Positions 1-8,019 of a DNA stretch of 64,000 nucleotides are shown here, piece by piece. The stretch is from Acidobacteriota bacterium. GTDB lineage: Bacteria > Acidobacteriota > Blastocatellia > Pyrinomonadales > Pyrinomonadaceae. The stretch lies in assembly GCA_019239425.1 (NCBI GenBank), contig JAFAZX010000046.1, positions 1-64,000 of the forward strand, written 5' to 3'. A program made the translations under genes and the position numbers. The notes beneath the pieces were generated by a model, which saw nothing but the letters and a program-made list of their open reading frames with translations, was not told the origin of the DNA and did not search any database. How positions within the stretch are numbered: position 1 is the stretch's first letter; the number at the start of each line of letters is the position of its first letter.

Positions 1-876
1 GAGCCGGTGCGCGACTGGATCAACTACCCTTGGAAGGTGGGCAACTTCCCCTTCTCCATCGCGACGCTGACGCTCGGCCTGGCGGTGGTCGTCATCGCCG
101 TCATCGTCTCGCGCTACCTGCGCCACTTCGTCGAGCGCCGGATGACGGGCCACAAGCACCTCGACCCGGGCGTGCAGTTCACCATCCTGCGGCTCGTCCA
201 CTACTTCATCATGACGACCGGCGCCATCGTCGCGCTGCGCATCGCCGTCTCGGCCGACTTCACCTCGCTCGCGGTCGCCTTCACGGCGCTCTCCATCGGC
301 ATCGGCTTCGGCCTCCAGTTCATCGCCGGCGACATCGCCTCCGGCTTCATCATCCTCTTCGAGCGCCCCGTCCGCGTCGGCGACTTCGTGACCATCCCCG
401 GCCCCGACGGCGAGCTGACCGAGGGGCTCGTGCGCAGCATCAACCTCCGCACGACCCTCATCATCACCAACAACAACATCGCCTCGGTCGTGCCCAACTC
501 GAAGATCGTCAACCAGAACTTCCTCAACTGGTCTTACAACCGCGAGCGGCGCACGCGCCTCTCGGTCAACGTCGGCGTGGCGACCGACTCCGACGTCGGC
601 CTCGTCACCGAGACCCTCGTCCGCGCGACCCAGGGCGTGCAGTTCGTCCTCGAAGAGCCGAAGCCGACCGTGCAGTTCATGGACTTCGGCGACTACGACC
701 TCAAGTTCCGCGTCCTCTTCTGGACGGACAAGCCGCGCCGCCACCTCGTCGCCAAGAGCGCCGTGCGCTTCAACATCAACCGCCTCTTCAAAGAGGCCGG
801 CATCGAAATCCCCAACCCGCAGCGCGAACTCACGTTCCGCAGCCCGCTCCGCCTCAACGAGGGCAGTAGTCAGTAG
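1..876 (+). CDS. MscS-family mechanosensitive ion channel (5' partial)
   Basis: Small-conductance mechanosensitive channel domain. The frame is open to the window edge, so the N-terminus is probably cut; a GTG at base 7 is the first possible start here. Two hydrophobic segments come first. Then comes the pore-lining helix region (ALSIGIGFGLQFIAGDIASG), followed by the beta domain (ERPVRVGDFVTI) with the conserved VPNSKIVNQNFLNWS stretch and a C-terminal alpha/beta domain. The family releases solutes on hypo-osmotic shock at the inner membrane. The last four residues (GSSQ) and stop are encoded by the left arm of an intergenic repeat, so the natural C-terminus may have been altered. Confidence 0.9.
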   Translation, partial: EPVRDWINYPWKVGNFPFSIATLTLGLAVVVIAVIVSRYLRHFVERRMTGHKHLDPGVQFTILRLVHYFIMTTGAIVALRIAVSADFTSLAVAFTALSIGIGFGLQFIAGDIASGFIILFERPVRVGDFVTIPGPDGELTEGLVRSINLRTTLIITNNNIASVVPNSKIVNQNFLNWSYNRERRTRLSVNVGVATDSDVGLVTETLVRATQGVQFVLEEPKPTVQFMDFGDYDLKFRVLFWTDKPRRHLVAKSAVRFNINRLFKEAGIEIPNPQRELTFRSPLRLNEGSSQ

Positions 877-1065
877 GCAGTCAAGCCGAGAGGGGGGCGT
901 ATTGTTTTTCGGCGGGTGCGTACAGCCGACAGAAAATTAACCACAGAGACACAGAGACACAGCTTTGAAGTCATAAGTCAGGAAGCTGTGTCTCTGTGTC
1001 TCTGTGGTGAACTTGCTCCCGTTACCGGCCCGAACTGCCTACCGCCATCTGCCTACTGCCTACTG
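864..1065. repeat. nested heptad/octad inverted repeat
   Basis: Outer arms use the 7-bp word CAGTAGG (864-881; inverted copy 1034-1065). Inside lies a second inverted repeat with perfect 25-bp arms of the 8-bp word ACACAGAG (941-965 and 983-1007, loop 966-982). The outer left arm encodes the end of the upstream channel gene. This looks like one element inserted in the loop of another. No gene is seen in 877-1111. Confidence 0.85.
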
Positions 1066-1111
1066 TGAATTTGCACAAAACGCGCTCTGACGTTAGGCTA
1101 GGGGCGTCCGA

Positions 1112-1131
1112 CTGAATGAATAGCCATTCAG
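1112..1131. promoter_or_regulatory. putative FadR operator
   Basis: The palindrome CTGAATG-N6-CATTCAG fits the Bacillus FadR box (TGAATGA-N-TA-N-T-N-ATTCA as recalled) with one mismatch. It overlaps the first ATG of the following regulator frame, which argues for a downstream start and for autoregulation of fadR and the acyl-CoA synthetase. Confidence 0.6.
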
Positions 1132-1172
1132 CAAACCCTTTCGCGAGAGCGGCACGGAGACCCTTGAGCCAG

Positions 1173-1778
1173 ATGCGTACCGCACGTTCCCTTTCCGCCG
1201 CCCCGGCGGGCGACAAGCGCGAGGCCATCATGCGCGCCGCGACGAAGGTCTTCGCGCGCTCGGGCTACTTCAACTCGAAGGTGGCCGACGTGGCGCGCGA
1301 GGCCGGCGTCGCCGACGGCACCGTCTACCTCTACTTCAAGAGCAAGGAGGAAATCCTCCGCTCCATCTTCGAGCGCAACACGAGCGAGGCCGTCAGCGCG
1401 GGCCGCGAGGAGCTTGCGAAGATCGAAGACCCGCGCGAGAAGCTGCGCCGCATCGCGCGCCACCACCTCGAACGCCTCGGCGCCGACCGAGACCTCGCCG
1501 TCGTCTTCCAGGTCGAGCTGAGGGGCACGACCAAGTTCATGGAGGAGTTCTCGGCCGCGGGCCTCGCCGAATACCTCGGCCTCATCCGGGAGGTCTTCGA
1601 GGAGGGGCAGGCGGCGGGCGTCTTCCGGCGCGGGCTGAAGGCGAAGCTGGTGGCGAAAGTCCTCTTCGGCGCGCTCGACGAGATGGCGACCAACTGGATT
1701 CTCTCGAAGCGCCGCTACAAGCTGGCGCCGCTGGCCGACGAGGTGCTGGACATCTTCCTCGGGGGTGTGAGCGCTTGA
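1173..1778 (+). CDS. fadR: TetR-family fatty-acid-degradation repressor, FadR-like
   Basis: 201-residue TetR regulator. The N-terminal HTH contains the VADVAREAGVADGTVYLYFK motif, closely resembling Bacillus FadR, and the C-terminal ligand domain carries a QVELR segment also seen in that protein. FadR represses beta-oxidation genes and is released by long-chain acyl-CoA. The ATG at 1173 is preferred over 1116 because the earlier ATG sits inside the FadR-like palindrome. The acyl-CoA synthetase start overlaps its stop codon, so the two are likely co-transcribed and the synthetase product may be the inducer. Family assignment is firm; FadR identity is by motif resemblance and context. Confidence 0.85.
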   Translation: MRTARSLSAAPAGDKREAIMRAATKVFARSGYFNSKVADVAREAGVADGTVYLYFKSKEEILRSIFERNTSEAVSAGREELAKIEDPREKLRRIARHHLERLGADRDLAVVFQVELRGTTKFMEEFSAAGLAEYLGLIREVFEEGQAAGVFRRGLKAKLVAKVLFGALDEMATNWILSKRRYKLAPLADEVLDIFLGGVSA

Positions 1779-3637
1779 AGACGGAGACCATGGAACAAGT
1801 CGCGGCGGGCGACTCCGCAAACGAGCGGATACGCGTGAGCGCGCCCGAGACGATTGTCGACGTGATGCGGCGCGCCCTGACGTCGAAGGCGCGGCCCGAC
1901 GCGCTCAACTACAAGCGCGAAGGCGTGTGGCGGCCCATCTCTTCCGAAGAACTCCTGCGCCGCGTGCGCCACGTCGCGCTCGGCCTGCATGACCTGGGGC
2001 TGCGGCGCGGCGACCGCTCGGGGATTCTTTCGGAGAGTTCGCCCGAGTGGGTCGTCGCCGACCTGGGCTGCCAGTTCGCGGGCGTGGTCAACGTCCCGCT
2101 CTACCCGACGCTCGCGCCGCAGCAGGTCTGCTACATCGCGGAGGACTCGGGCGCGCGACTCCTCTTCGTGCAGAACGTGGCGGCCTACGAGCGCGTGCGC
2201 GAAGCCCTCTCGTCGTGCCCGGCGCTCTCGGCAATCGTCCTCCTCTCGGACGAGGGGGGCGAGGGCGCGCTCACGCTCGCGGGGCTCGAGGCGCGCGGCG
2301 CGCGGCTCGAGGCGGAGCGGCCGGGCCTCGTCGAAGAACTCTCCGCCGTGGTCGGCGCGGGAGACCTCGCGACCATCATCTACACCTCGGGGACGACGGG
2401 CGAGCCGAAGGGCGTGATGCTGACGCACTCGAACGTCGTCTCGAACCTGGCGGGCACTTCGGAGCGCCTGGCCTTCGAGCCGGACGACGTCGCGCTCTCG
2501 GTCTTGCCGCTCTCGCACGTCTTCGAGCGCGGCGCGATGTACATGTACCTGCACCACGGCGCGAAGGTCTATTTCGCCGAAGCCATCGAGCGCGTCGGCG
2601 ACAACATGCGCGAGGTCAGACCGACCATCGTCGTCGCCGTCCCCAGGCTGTTCGAGAAAATCTACGCGCGCATCAAGGAGAAGGCCGCCGAGGGCGGGCG
2701 CGTGAAGACGGCGCTGCTGACGTGGGCCGTCAATGTCGGAAAGCGCTGGGCGCACGCCGTCGTCTGGAAGAAGCCCGTCGGCCCGCTCCTCAGGTTGCAG
2801 CACGAGGTCGCGACGCGCCTCGTCTTCTCCAAGTGGCGTGAGGCGACGGGCGGGCGCATCCGCGTCTTCTGCTCGGGCGGCGCGGCGCTCCCCGAAGAGC
2901 TCGGCCTCGTCTTCTACGGCGCCGGGCTCCCAATCGTGCAGGGCTACGGCCTGACGGAGACCTCGCCGGTCATCTGCGTCAACGGCGCCGACGACAACCG
3001 CATCGGCACCGTGGGGCAGCCCATCCGCGACGTCGAAGTGCGCATCGCCCCTGACGGCGAGATCGAGACGCGCGGCCCCAACGTCATGCGCGGCTACTAC
3101 AACAAGCCCGACGCCACCCGAGAGGTCTTCACCGAAGACGGCTGGTTCAGGACGGGCGACATCGGCGCGCTCGACGCCGGAGGGTATCTGCGCATCACCG
3201 ACCGCAAGAAGGAATTGTTCAAGACCTCGGGCGGCAAGTACGTCGCGCCGCAGCCCATCGAGGAGCGCATCAAGCAGTCGCGCTTCGTCGGCCAGGTCGT
3301 CCTCGTCGGCAACGGGCGCAAGTTCCCCGCGGCGCTCATCGTCCCCGACTGGGAGATGCTCCGCTCCTACGCGCGCCACAAGGGTCTCGCCGTCGAGTCC
3401 CGCGCCGACTTCTGCCGCCACCCGCGCATCATCGACCTCCTCCAGCGCCAGGTGGACTCCGTCACCGCCGACCTCTCCCGCTTCGAGCGCGTCAAGCGCG
3501 TCGCCCTGCTGGAGCGCGAACTCACCATCGACGGCGGCGAACTCACCCCCACCCTCAAGGTCAAACGCCGCGTCATCGACGAGAAGTACAAGGACGTGAT
3601 TGACCGGATTTACGAAGAGGCAGAAGCCAGACCGTAA
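1775..3637 (+). CDS. fadD: long-chain fatty acid--CoA ligase (AMP-forming)
   Basis: About 620 residues of the ANL superfamily, long-chain (FAA1-like) type. It activates fatty acids to acyl-CoA through acyl-adenylates. Visible motifs are the P-loop YTSGTTGEPKGVMLTH, the QGYGLTETSP motif, GWFRTGD and the ITDRKKELFKTSGGKYVAP hinge/C-terminal region. Translation could begin at TTG 1775, overlapping the fadR stop and preceded by a G-rich ribosome site at proper spacing, or at ATG 1790, where the only purine run lies too close. Co-transcription with the FadR-like repressor supports a role in lipid catabolism. Confidence 0.93.
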   Translation: MKTETMEQVAAGDSANERIRVSAPETIVDVMRRALTSKARPDALNYKREGVWRPISSEELLRRVRHVALGLHDLGLRRGDRSGILSESSPEWVVADLGCQFAGVVNVPLYPTLAPQQVCYIAEDSGARLLFVQNVAAYERVREALSSCPALSAIVLLSDEGGEGALTLAGLEARGARLEAERPGLVEELSAVVGAGDLATIIYTSGTTGEPKGVMLTHSNVVSNLAGTSERLAFEPDDVALSVLPLSHVFERGAMYMYLHHGAKVYFAEAIERVGDNMREVRPTIVVAVPRLFEKIYARIKEKAAEGGRVKTALLTWAVNVGKRWAHAVVWKKPVGPLLRLQHEVATRLVFSKWREATGGRIRVFCSGGAALPEELGLVFYGAGLPIVQGYGLTETSPVICVNGADDNRIGTVGQPIRDVEVRIAPDGEIETRGPNVMRGYYNKPDATREVFTEDGWFRTGDIGALDAGGYLRITDRKKELFKTSGGKYVAPQPIEERIKQSRFVGQVVLVGNGRKFPAALIVPDWEMLRSYARHKGLAVESRADFCRHPRIIDLLQRQVDSVTADLSRFERVKRVALLERELTIDGGELTPTLKVKRRVIDEKYKDVIDRIYEEAEARP

Positions 3638-3643
3638 AGATTC

Positions 3644-3704
3644 GTGAACCGTGAACCGTGACAAGAAGAAGACAGTCTTCTTCTTGTCACGGTTCACGGT
3701 TCAC
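3644..3704. repeat. heptad inverted repeat, GTGAACC family
   Basis: Perfect 30-bp arms (3644-3673 and 3675-3704) separated by one base. The outer part repeats the word GTGAACC and the inner part is AAGAAGAAG. It fills the gap between convergent stop codons (3637 and 3708), so it could terminate transcription from both sides. Confidence 0.9.
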
Positions 3705-3707
3705 GGG

Positions 3708-4370
3708 TTACGGGTTCCCGAGCATCTCCGCGGCCCAGTCGGCGACGGCGCGGCGCAGGTCTTCCAACTGCTCGTCGAAGAAGTGGCCGGCGTGGGGGAT
3801 GATTTTAATCCGGGCGAGCGAGGGGTCTGGGAGGCGTGCGGCGAGGGCGCGGAGGTCTGGGACGGAGCCGAACTCGTCGCGCTCGCCGTGGACGAGGAGG
3901 AGGGGCTTGCGGCAGTCTTCGACGAAGGAGAAGTCGTACTCGCGCTCGGGGATGCTGACGGGGGTGCCGACGCCGACGAGGTATCGGACGCGCGAGTCGT
4001 GCGTGCCCACTTCGAGTCCGACGCGCGCGCCGAAGGAGAAGCCCGCGAGGAAGACGGGAAGGCTCGGGTACTTCTCAATCAAGTAGTCCAGGGCGACGCG
4101 CGCGTCCTCCTGCTCGCCGCCGCGCGCGCCCGTGTGAACGCCGGTCGAGTGCCCGACGCCGCGGAAGTTGATGCGGAGCGTGACGGCGCCCGCGTCCTCC
4201 AGCCCGCGCGCGGTGCGGAAGACGACCTTGTTGTGCATCGTCCCGCCGTGCAGAGGGTGCGGGTGCAGGACGAGCGCCGCGGCGCGCGCCGCCTCGCCGC
4301 GCGGCTCCTTCAGAATCGCTTCCAGCCGCCCGTGCGGCGCGTCGATGTGCAGGTTGCCAGCCGGGTACAT
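3708..4370 (-). CDS. alpha/beta hydrolase
   Basis: 220-residue compact alpha/beta hydrolase. The N-terminus has the HPHPLHGGTMHNKV oxyanion-region motif typical of the COG2945/KANL3-like group. The nucleophile elbow is GFSFGA, an acid residue lies near HGERDEF, and the catalytic His is in PHAGHFF. Probably a cytoplasmic esterase; the substrate cannot be read from sequence. It is convergent with fadD and separated from it only by a palindromic repeat, so operonic linkage to fatty-acid use is not implied. Confidence 0.85.
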   Translation of the reverse strand: MYPAGNLHIDAPHGRLEAILKEPRGEAARAAALVLHPHPLHGGTMHNKVVFRTARGLEDAGAVTLRINFRGVGHSTGVHTGARGGEQEDARVALDYLIEKYPSLPVFLAGFSFGARVGLEVGTHDSRVRYLVGVGTPVSIPEREYDFSFVEDCRKPLLLVHGERDEFGSVPDLRALAARLPDPSLARIKIIPHAGHFFDEQLEDLRRAVADWAAEMLGNP

Positions 4371-4420
4371 AAGGGTTAGAGGTTAGAGGCTGGATGTTAG
4401 TTAAGGCAAATGCTGGGGAG

Positions 4421-4511
4421 AGGGTGCTGGGTGCCGGGTGCTGGGTGCTGGGTCAATACAAGTTGTCTTTTACCCAGCACCTAGAACCCAGCACCCAGCA
4501 CCCGGCACCCT
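4421..4511. repeat. heptad inverted repeat, GGTGCTG family
   Basis: Left arm 4421-4453 (GGGTGCT words) and inverted right arm 4472-4511 ending in TTTT. Unlike nearly all other copies it lies between divergent genes, just upstream of a promoter-like sequence. A direct run of the word GTTAGAG (4373-4400) adjoins it. Confidence 0.85.
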
Positions 4512-4515
4512 TTTC

Positions 4516-4545
4516 TTGACTTGCCGCGGCGAAAAGCAGTAGGTT
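4516..4545 (+). promoter_or_regulatory. sigma-70-like promoter of the histidine kinase gene
   Basis: TTGACT at 4516-4521, an 18-nt spacer and TAGGTT at 4540-4545, 45 nt before the kinase ATG. Read by eye; moderate match only. Confidence 0.4.
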
Positions 4546-4590
4546 GTCGGCGCAAGCAACCAGGCACAGCATCCGTCTCAAGGTAGAAAG

Positions 4591-7317
4591 ATGTCCGTCC
4601 CTCGTCCCCTCGGCGCACGCAGTCCGGGAAGGTTCTGGAGCGAGTCGGCGCCCGCGCGCTACGGGCTGGCCGTCGCGGCGGCCGCCGCGGCCACGCTCGC
4701 CATGTTCGTGCTCTACGCGGCCACCGGGCTTCAGCGCGGCAGCGTCCCCTTCATCTTCTACTTCATCGCCATCATCGTCGTCGCGCTCTACGGCGGGCGC
4801 GGCCCCGGCCTCCTCGCGATCCTGCTCTCGGCGCTCGCCGCGCACTACTTCTTCCTCCCGCCTTTCGACACCTTCGGCCTCAGCTTCGCCGCGCTCCTGC
4901 AGACCGGCGTCTTCGTCCTCGTCTCCCTGCTCATCTCGGCGCTGGCCGACCGCAGCGCCCGCGCGGAGGCGCGCGCCCACGCCGACCGCGAGTCCTTGCA
5001 GACGACGCTGCGCAGCATCGGCGACGCCGTCATCGCCACCGACGGCCGCGGCCTCGTCCGCTTCATGAACCCCGTGGCCGAGCGCCTCACGGGCTGGACT
5101 CTCGCCGAGGCCGAGGGGCGCCCGCTCGCCGAAGTCTTCCGGATCGTCAACGAGTTGACGCGCGAGACGGTCGAGAGCCCGGTCGAGAAGGTCTTGCGCG
5201 AGGGGCGGGTCGTCGGGCTCGCCAACCACACCGTGCTCGTCGCGCGCGACGGGACGGAGGTGCCCATCGAAGACAGCGGCGCGCCCATCCGCGACGAGCG
5301 CGGGCGCACTTCGGGCGTCGTCCTCGTCTTCCACGACGTGACCGAGCAGCGCAAGGTCGAGCGCGCACGCGCCTTCCAGGCCGCCATCGTCGAGTCTTCG
5401 AGCGAGGCCGTCATCGGCAAGACGCTCGAAGGCGTCATCACCAGTTGGAACGAGGCGGCCGAGCGCATGTACGGCTACGCGGCCGAGGAGGCCGTCGGCC
5501 GGCACATCTCCCTCATCGTCCCCGAAGAGCTGCGCGAAGACCTGGACGACATCCTCGCGCGGCTCGGGCTCGGCGAGCGCGTCGAGCGCGCGGAGACCGT
5601 GCGCGTGCGCAGGGACGGCACGCGCCTCGACGTGTCGCTCATCGTCTCGCCCGTCCGAGACTCTTCGGGGCGTCTGGTCGGCGCCTCGACCATCGCGCGC
5701 GACATCACCGCGCAGAAGCGCGCCGACGAGGAGCGCGCGCGCCTCGCGCTCCTCGTCGGGCGCGAGCGCGAGCGCCTGAAGAACCTCGTCGCGCACGTCC
5801 CCGGCGTCGTCTGGGAGGCGTGGGGCGAGCCGGACGCCTCGGGGCAGCGCATGGACTTCGTGAGCGACTACGTCGAGCAGATGCTCGGCTACACGGTCGA
5901 GGAGTGGCTCCGGACGCCGAACTTCTGGCTGTCAATCGTCCACCCCGAAGACCACGACCGCGCCGCCGCGGAGGCGCGCGCCATCTTCGACGGCCGCGAG
6001 GGAGGCACGAGCCAGTTCCGCTGGATGCACAGGGACGGCCGCGCCGTCCACGTCGAGTCGCAGTCGCGCGTCATCCTCGACGGGGAGGGGCGCCCCGTCG
6101 GCATGCGCGGCGTCACGCTCGACATCACGGAGCGCAAGGCGACGGAGGAGCGCCTGCGCGTCCTCTACGAACGCGCGCAGGAGGTCAACCGCGCGAAGGA
6201 CGAGTTCCTCGCCACGCTCTCGCACGAGCTGCGGACGCCCCTGACGCCCGTCCTCGGCTGGACGCACATGATCCGCTCGGGCCGGCTCGGCGCGGCGGAG
6301 GTGGCGCAGGGCGTCCGCGTCATCGAGAAGAACTCGCAGTCCCTGGCGCGCCTCATCAACGACCTGCTCGACATGTCCTCGATCCTCTCGGGCAAGATGC
6401 GCATCGAGCGCGGGCCGGTCGAGCTCTCTTCGGTCGTGCGCGAGGCGGCCGAGACCGTCCGGCCGCAGGCCGACGCGCGCTCCGTCAAGGTCGAGGTCTC
6501 GGCGGACGGCCCGCACGCGCCCGTCGTCAGCGGCGACCGCACGCGGCTCGTGCAGGTCTTCTGGAACCTCCTGCACAACGCCGTCAAGTTCTCGCGCGAG
6601 GGCGGGCGCGTCCGCGTCCGCGTCGGCGGGCGGGACGGCGCGGCGCGCGTCGAGGTCGAGGACGAAGGCTCAGGCATCGCGCCCGAGTTTTTGCCGCACG
6701 TCTTCGAGCGCTTCCGGCAGGCCGACATGGCCTCGACGCGCATGCACGGAGGACTCGGACTGGGACTCGCGCTCGTCAAGAGCTTCGTCGAGGCGCACGG
6801 CGGGAGCGTCGACGTCGAGAGCGCGGGCGAAGGGCTCGGCAGCCGCTTCACGGTCGCGCTGCCCTCGGCCGATTCGGACGGCGCACGGCCTGACTCGGGC
6901 GACCTGGCGGTGCCCGAGGGCGAGCCTTGCGCGGAGAGGCATTGCCGCGTCCTGCTCGTCGAAGACGCGCCCGACACGCTGGAGATGTTGAAGGTCGTCT
7001 TCGAGGCGCGGGGCTACACGACCTCGGCCTGTGCGACGCCCGAGGAGGCGCTCGCCGTTGCCGAGTCGGGGCGGTTTGATATAATCGTCTCCGACATCGG
7101 CCTCCCACGAATAGACGGATACGAGTTGATCTCTCGCCTGCGTGAACTGCCGCATCTGCGGGGTGTGCCGGCGCTGGCGCTGACGGGCTACGCCGCGCAG
7201 AAGGACGCCGAGGCCGCGCGCGCCGCCGGCTTCGACGCGCACGTCCCGAAGCCCGTAGACCCGGCCGAGCTGGCCGAGCGGATGGATCAACTCACTAGAC
7301 GGAAGGATGAAGGATGA
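4591..7317 (+). CDS. multi-PAS hybrid histidine kinase with C-terminal receiver
   Basis: 908 residues. The N-terminal DUF4118-like membrane region has several TM helices (about residues 25-120). Then come three PAS/PAC modules (about 130-520), a HisKA domain with phospho-acceptor SHELRTPL, an HATPase with NLLHNAVKFS and GLGLGLALVK, and a REC domain with VVSDIGLP-type phospho-Asp site (IIVSDIGLP) and KP-V motif. It senses an unknown signal at the membrane and phosphorylates its own receiver or the neighbouring one. SD AAGGTAG precedes the ATG. The final residues RRKDEG are encoded by the GGATGAA repeat that follows. Confidence 0.93.
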   Translation: MSVPRPLGARSPGRFWSESAPARYGLAVAAAAAATLAMFVLYAATGLQRGSVPFIFYFIAIIVVALYGGRGPGLLAILLSALAAHYFFLPPFDTFGLSFAALLQTGVFVLVSLLISALADRSARAEARAHADRESLQTTLRSIGDAVIATDGRGLVRFMNPVAERLTGWTLAEAEGRPLAEVFRIVNELTRETVESPVEKVLREGRVVGLANHTVLVARDGTEVPIEDSGAPIRDERGRTSGVVLVFHDVTEQRKVERARAFQAAIVESSSEAVIGKTLEGVITSWNEAAERMYGYAAEEAVGRHISLIVPEELREDLDDILARLGLGERVERAETVRVRRDGTRLDVSLIVSPVRDSSGRLVGASTIARDITAQKRADEERARLALLVGRERERLKNLVAHVPGVVWEAWGEPDASGQRMDFVSDYVEQMLGYTVEEWLRTPNFWLSIVHPEDHDRAAAEARAIFDGREGGTSQFRWMHRDGRAVHVESQSRVILDGEGRPVGMRGVTLDITERKATEERLRVLYERAQEVNRAKDEFLATLSHELRTPLTPVLGWTHMIRSGRLGAAEVAQGVRVIEKNSQSLARLINDLLDMSSILSGKMRIERGPVELSSVVREAAETVRPQADARSVKVEVSADGPHAPVVSGDRTRLVQVFWNLLHNAVKFSREGGRVRVRVGGRDGAARVEVEDEGSGIAPEFLPHVFERFRQADMASTRMHGGLGLGLALVKSFVEAHGGSVDVESAGEGLGSRFTVALPSADSDGARPDSGDLAVPEGEPCAERHCRVLLVEDAPDTLEMLKVVFEARGYTTSACATPEEALAVAESGRFDIIVSDIGLPRIDGYELISRLRELPHLRGVPALALTGYAAQKDAEAARAAGFDAHVPKPVDPAELAERMDQLTRRKDEG

Positions 7318-7391
7318 AGGATGAAGGATGAAGTGAAAGCCCGCCGGCCCTAGCTCAACCTTCCGCCTTCCGCCTTCCTCCTTCATCCTTT
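7301..7391. repeat. heptad inverted repeat, GGATGAA family
   Basis: Left arm 7301-7334 is four copies of GAAGGAT-type words; the inverted arm is 7358-7391 (CTTCATCC and CTTCCGC words). The left arm overlaps the last codons of the histidine kinase. Confidence 0.88.
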
Positions 7392-7432
7392 CACACAAGG
7401 GGGAGTTTGGCGCCGCCCGAGGGGCGCGCCGC

Positions 7433-7846
7433 GTGAAGAAGATGTTCAAACTCGACGGCGAAGACTTGGCGCGCAAGGGCCAGTGCCTGCGCGTGCTCGT
7501 CGTGGACGACGCGCCCGACGTGACCGAGCTGCTGGCGCTGATGATGAGCCACGCGGGCTACGAGGTGGCGATGGCCTACTCGGCGCCGGAGGCCTTCGAC
7601 GCCGCCCGCGCCGGACGCTTCGACGCGGTCATCTCCGACATCGGCATGCCCGGCATGAACGGCTACCAACTGGCCGAGGCCCTGCGCGCGCTGCCCGGCT
7701 ACGAGAGCACGCCCCTCATTGCCGTCACCGGCTTCACACACTTCGAAGACCGCGAGCGCGCCCGCCGCGCGGGCTTCGACGACTTCCTCCACAAGCCCAT
7801 CAACCCCTCCGACCTCCTCGAAGCCGTGCGGAAGCTCTGCGGGTAA
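7433..7846 (+). CDS. stand-alone response regulator receiver protein
   Basis: 137 residues, a single REC domain with no output domain: acidic pair VVDDAPD, phospho-Asp in VISDIGMPG, Thr in VTGF, Lys in HKPIN. It resembles the receiver fused to the preceding kinase (same SDIG, TGF/TGY and KP layout), suggesting duplication and a phosphorelay or diffusible role. GTG 7433 has a GAGGGG ribosome site; ATG 7442 is an alternative. It lies 116 nt downstream of the kinase, with a repeat hairpin between them. Confidence 0.9.
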   Translation: MKKMFKLDGEDLARKGQCLRVLVVDDAPDVTELLALMMSHAGYEVAMAYSAPEAFDAARAGRFDAVISDIGMPGMNGYQLAEALRALPGYESTPLIAVTGFTHFEDRERARRAGFDDFLHKPINPSDLLEAVRKLCG

Positions 7847-7928
7847 AAGGGAGGGTGTTGGGTTCTGGGTGCTGGGTTTTGGTATTAAAACCCTAACACC
7901 CAGCATCCAGAACCCAACACCCTCCCTT
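7847..7928. repeat. heptad inverted repeat, GGTGCTG family
   Basis: Arms 7847-7880 and 7887-7928, words GGTGTTG/GGTTCTG/GGTGCTG and inverted partners. It begins two bases after the receiver stop codon and ends upstream of the next gene. Confidence 0.88.
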
Positions 7929-8019
7929 CATGCCCGCGCGCGTTCGTGCTATTTTCGTTGACTTGATTGAGGCCCCTCAAATCCTCCGGGGCGCGTCCAT
8001 GCAGATGAGCGAGGGAACT

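Noticed and set aside
1116-1172. N-terminal extension of the FadR-like regulator
   Set aside because: It would start inside the operator palindrome and has no family counterpart.
1715-3697. 660-codon open frame antisense to fadD
   Set aside because: High GC suppresses stops in the antisense phase; composition is Arg/Asp/Val-rich with no domain, and fadD is certain.
4421-4511. CRISPR array
   Set aside because: Words are 7 bp, contiguous and inverted, without unique spacers; no cas genes.
4591-7317. Other long frames overlapping the histidine kinase on both strands
   Set aside because: Arg/Ala-rich shadows of a clear multi-domain kinase gene.
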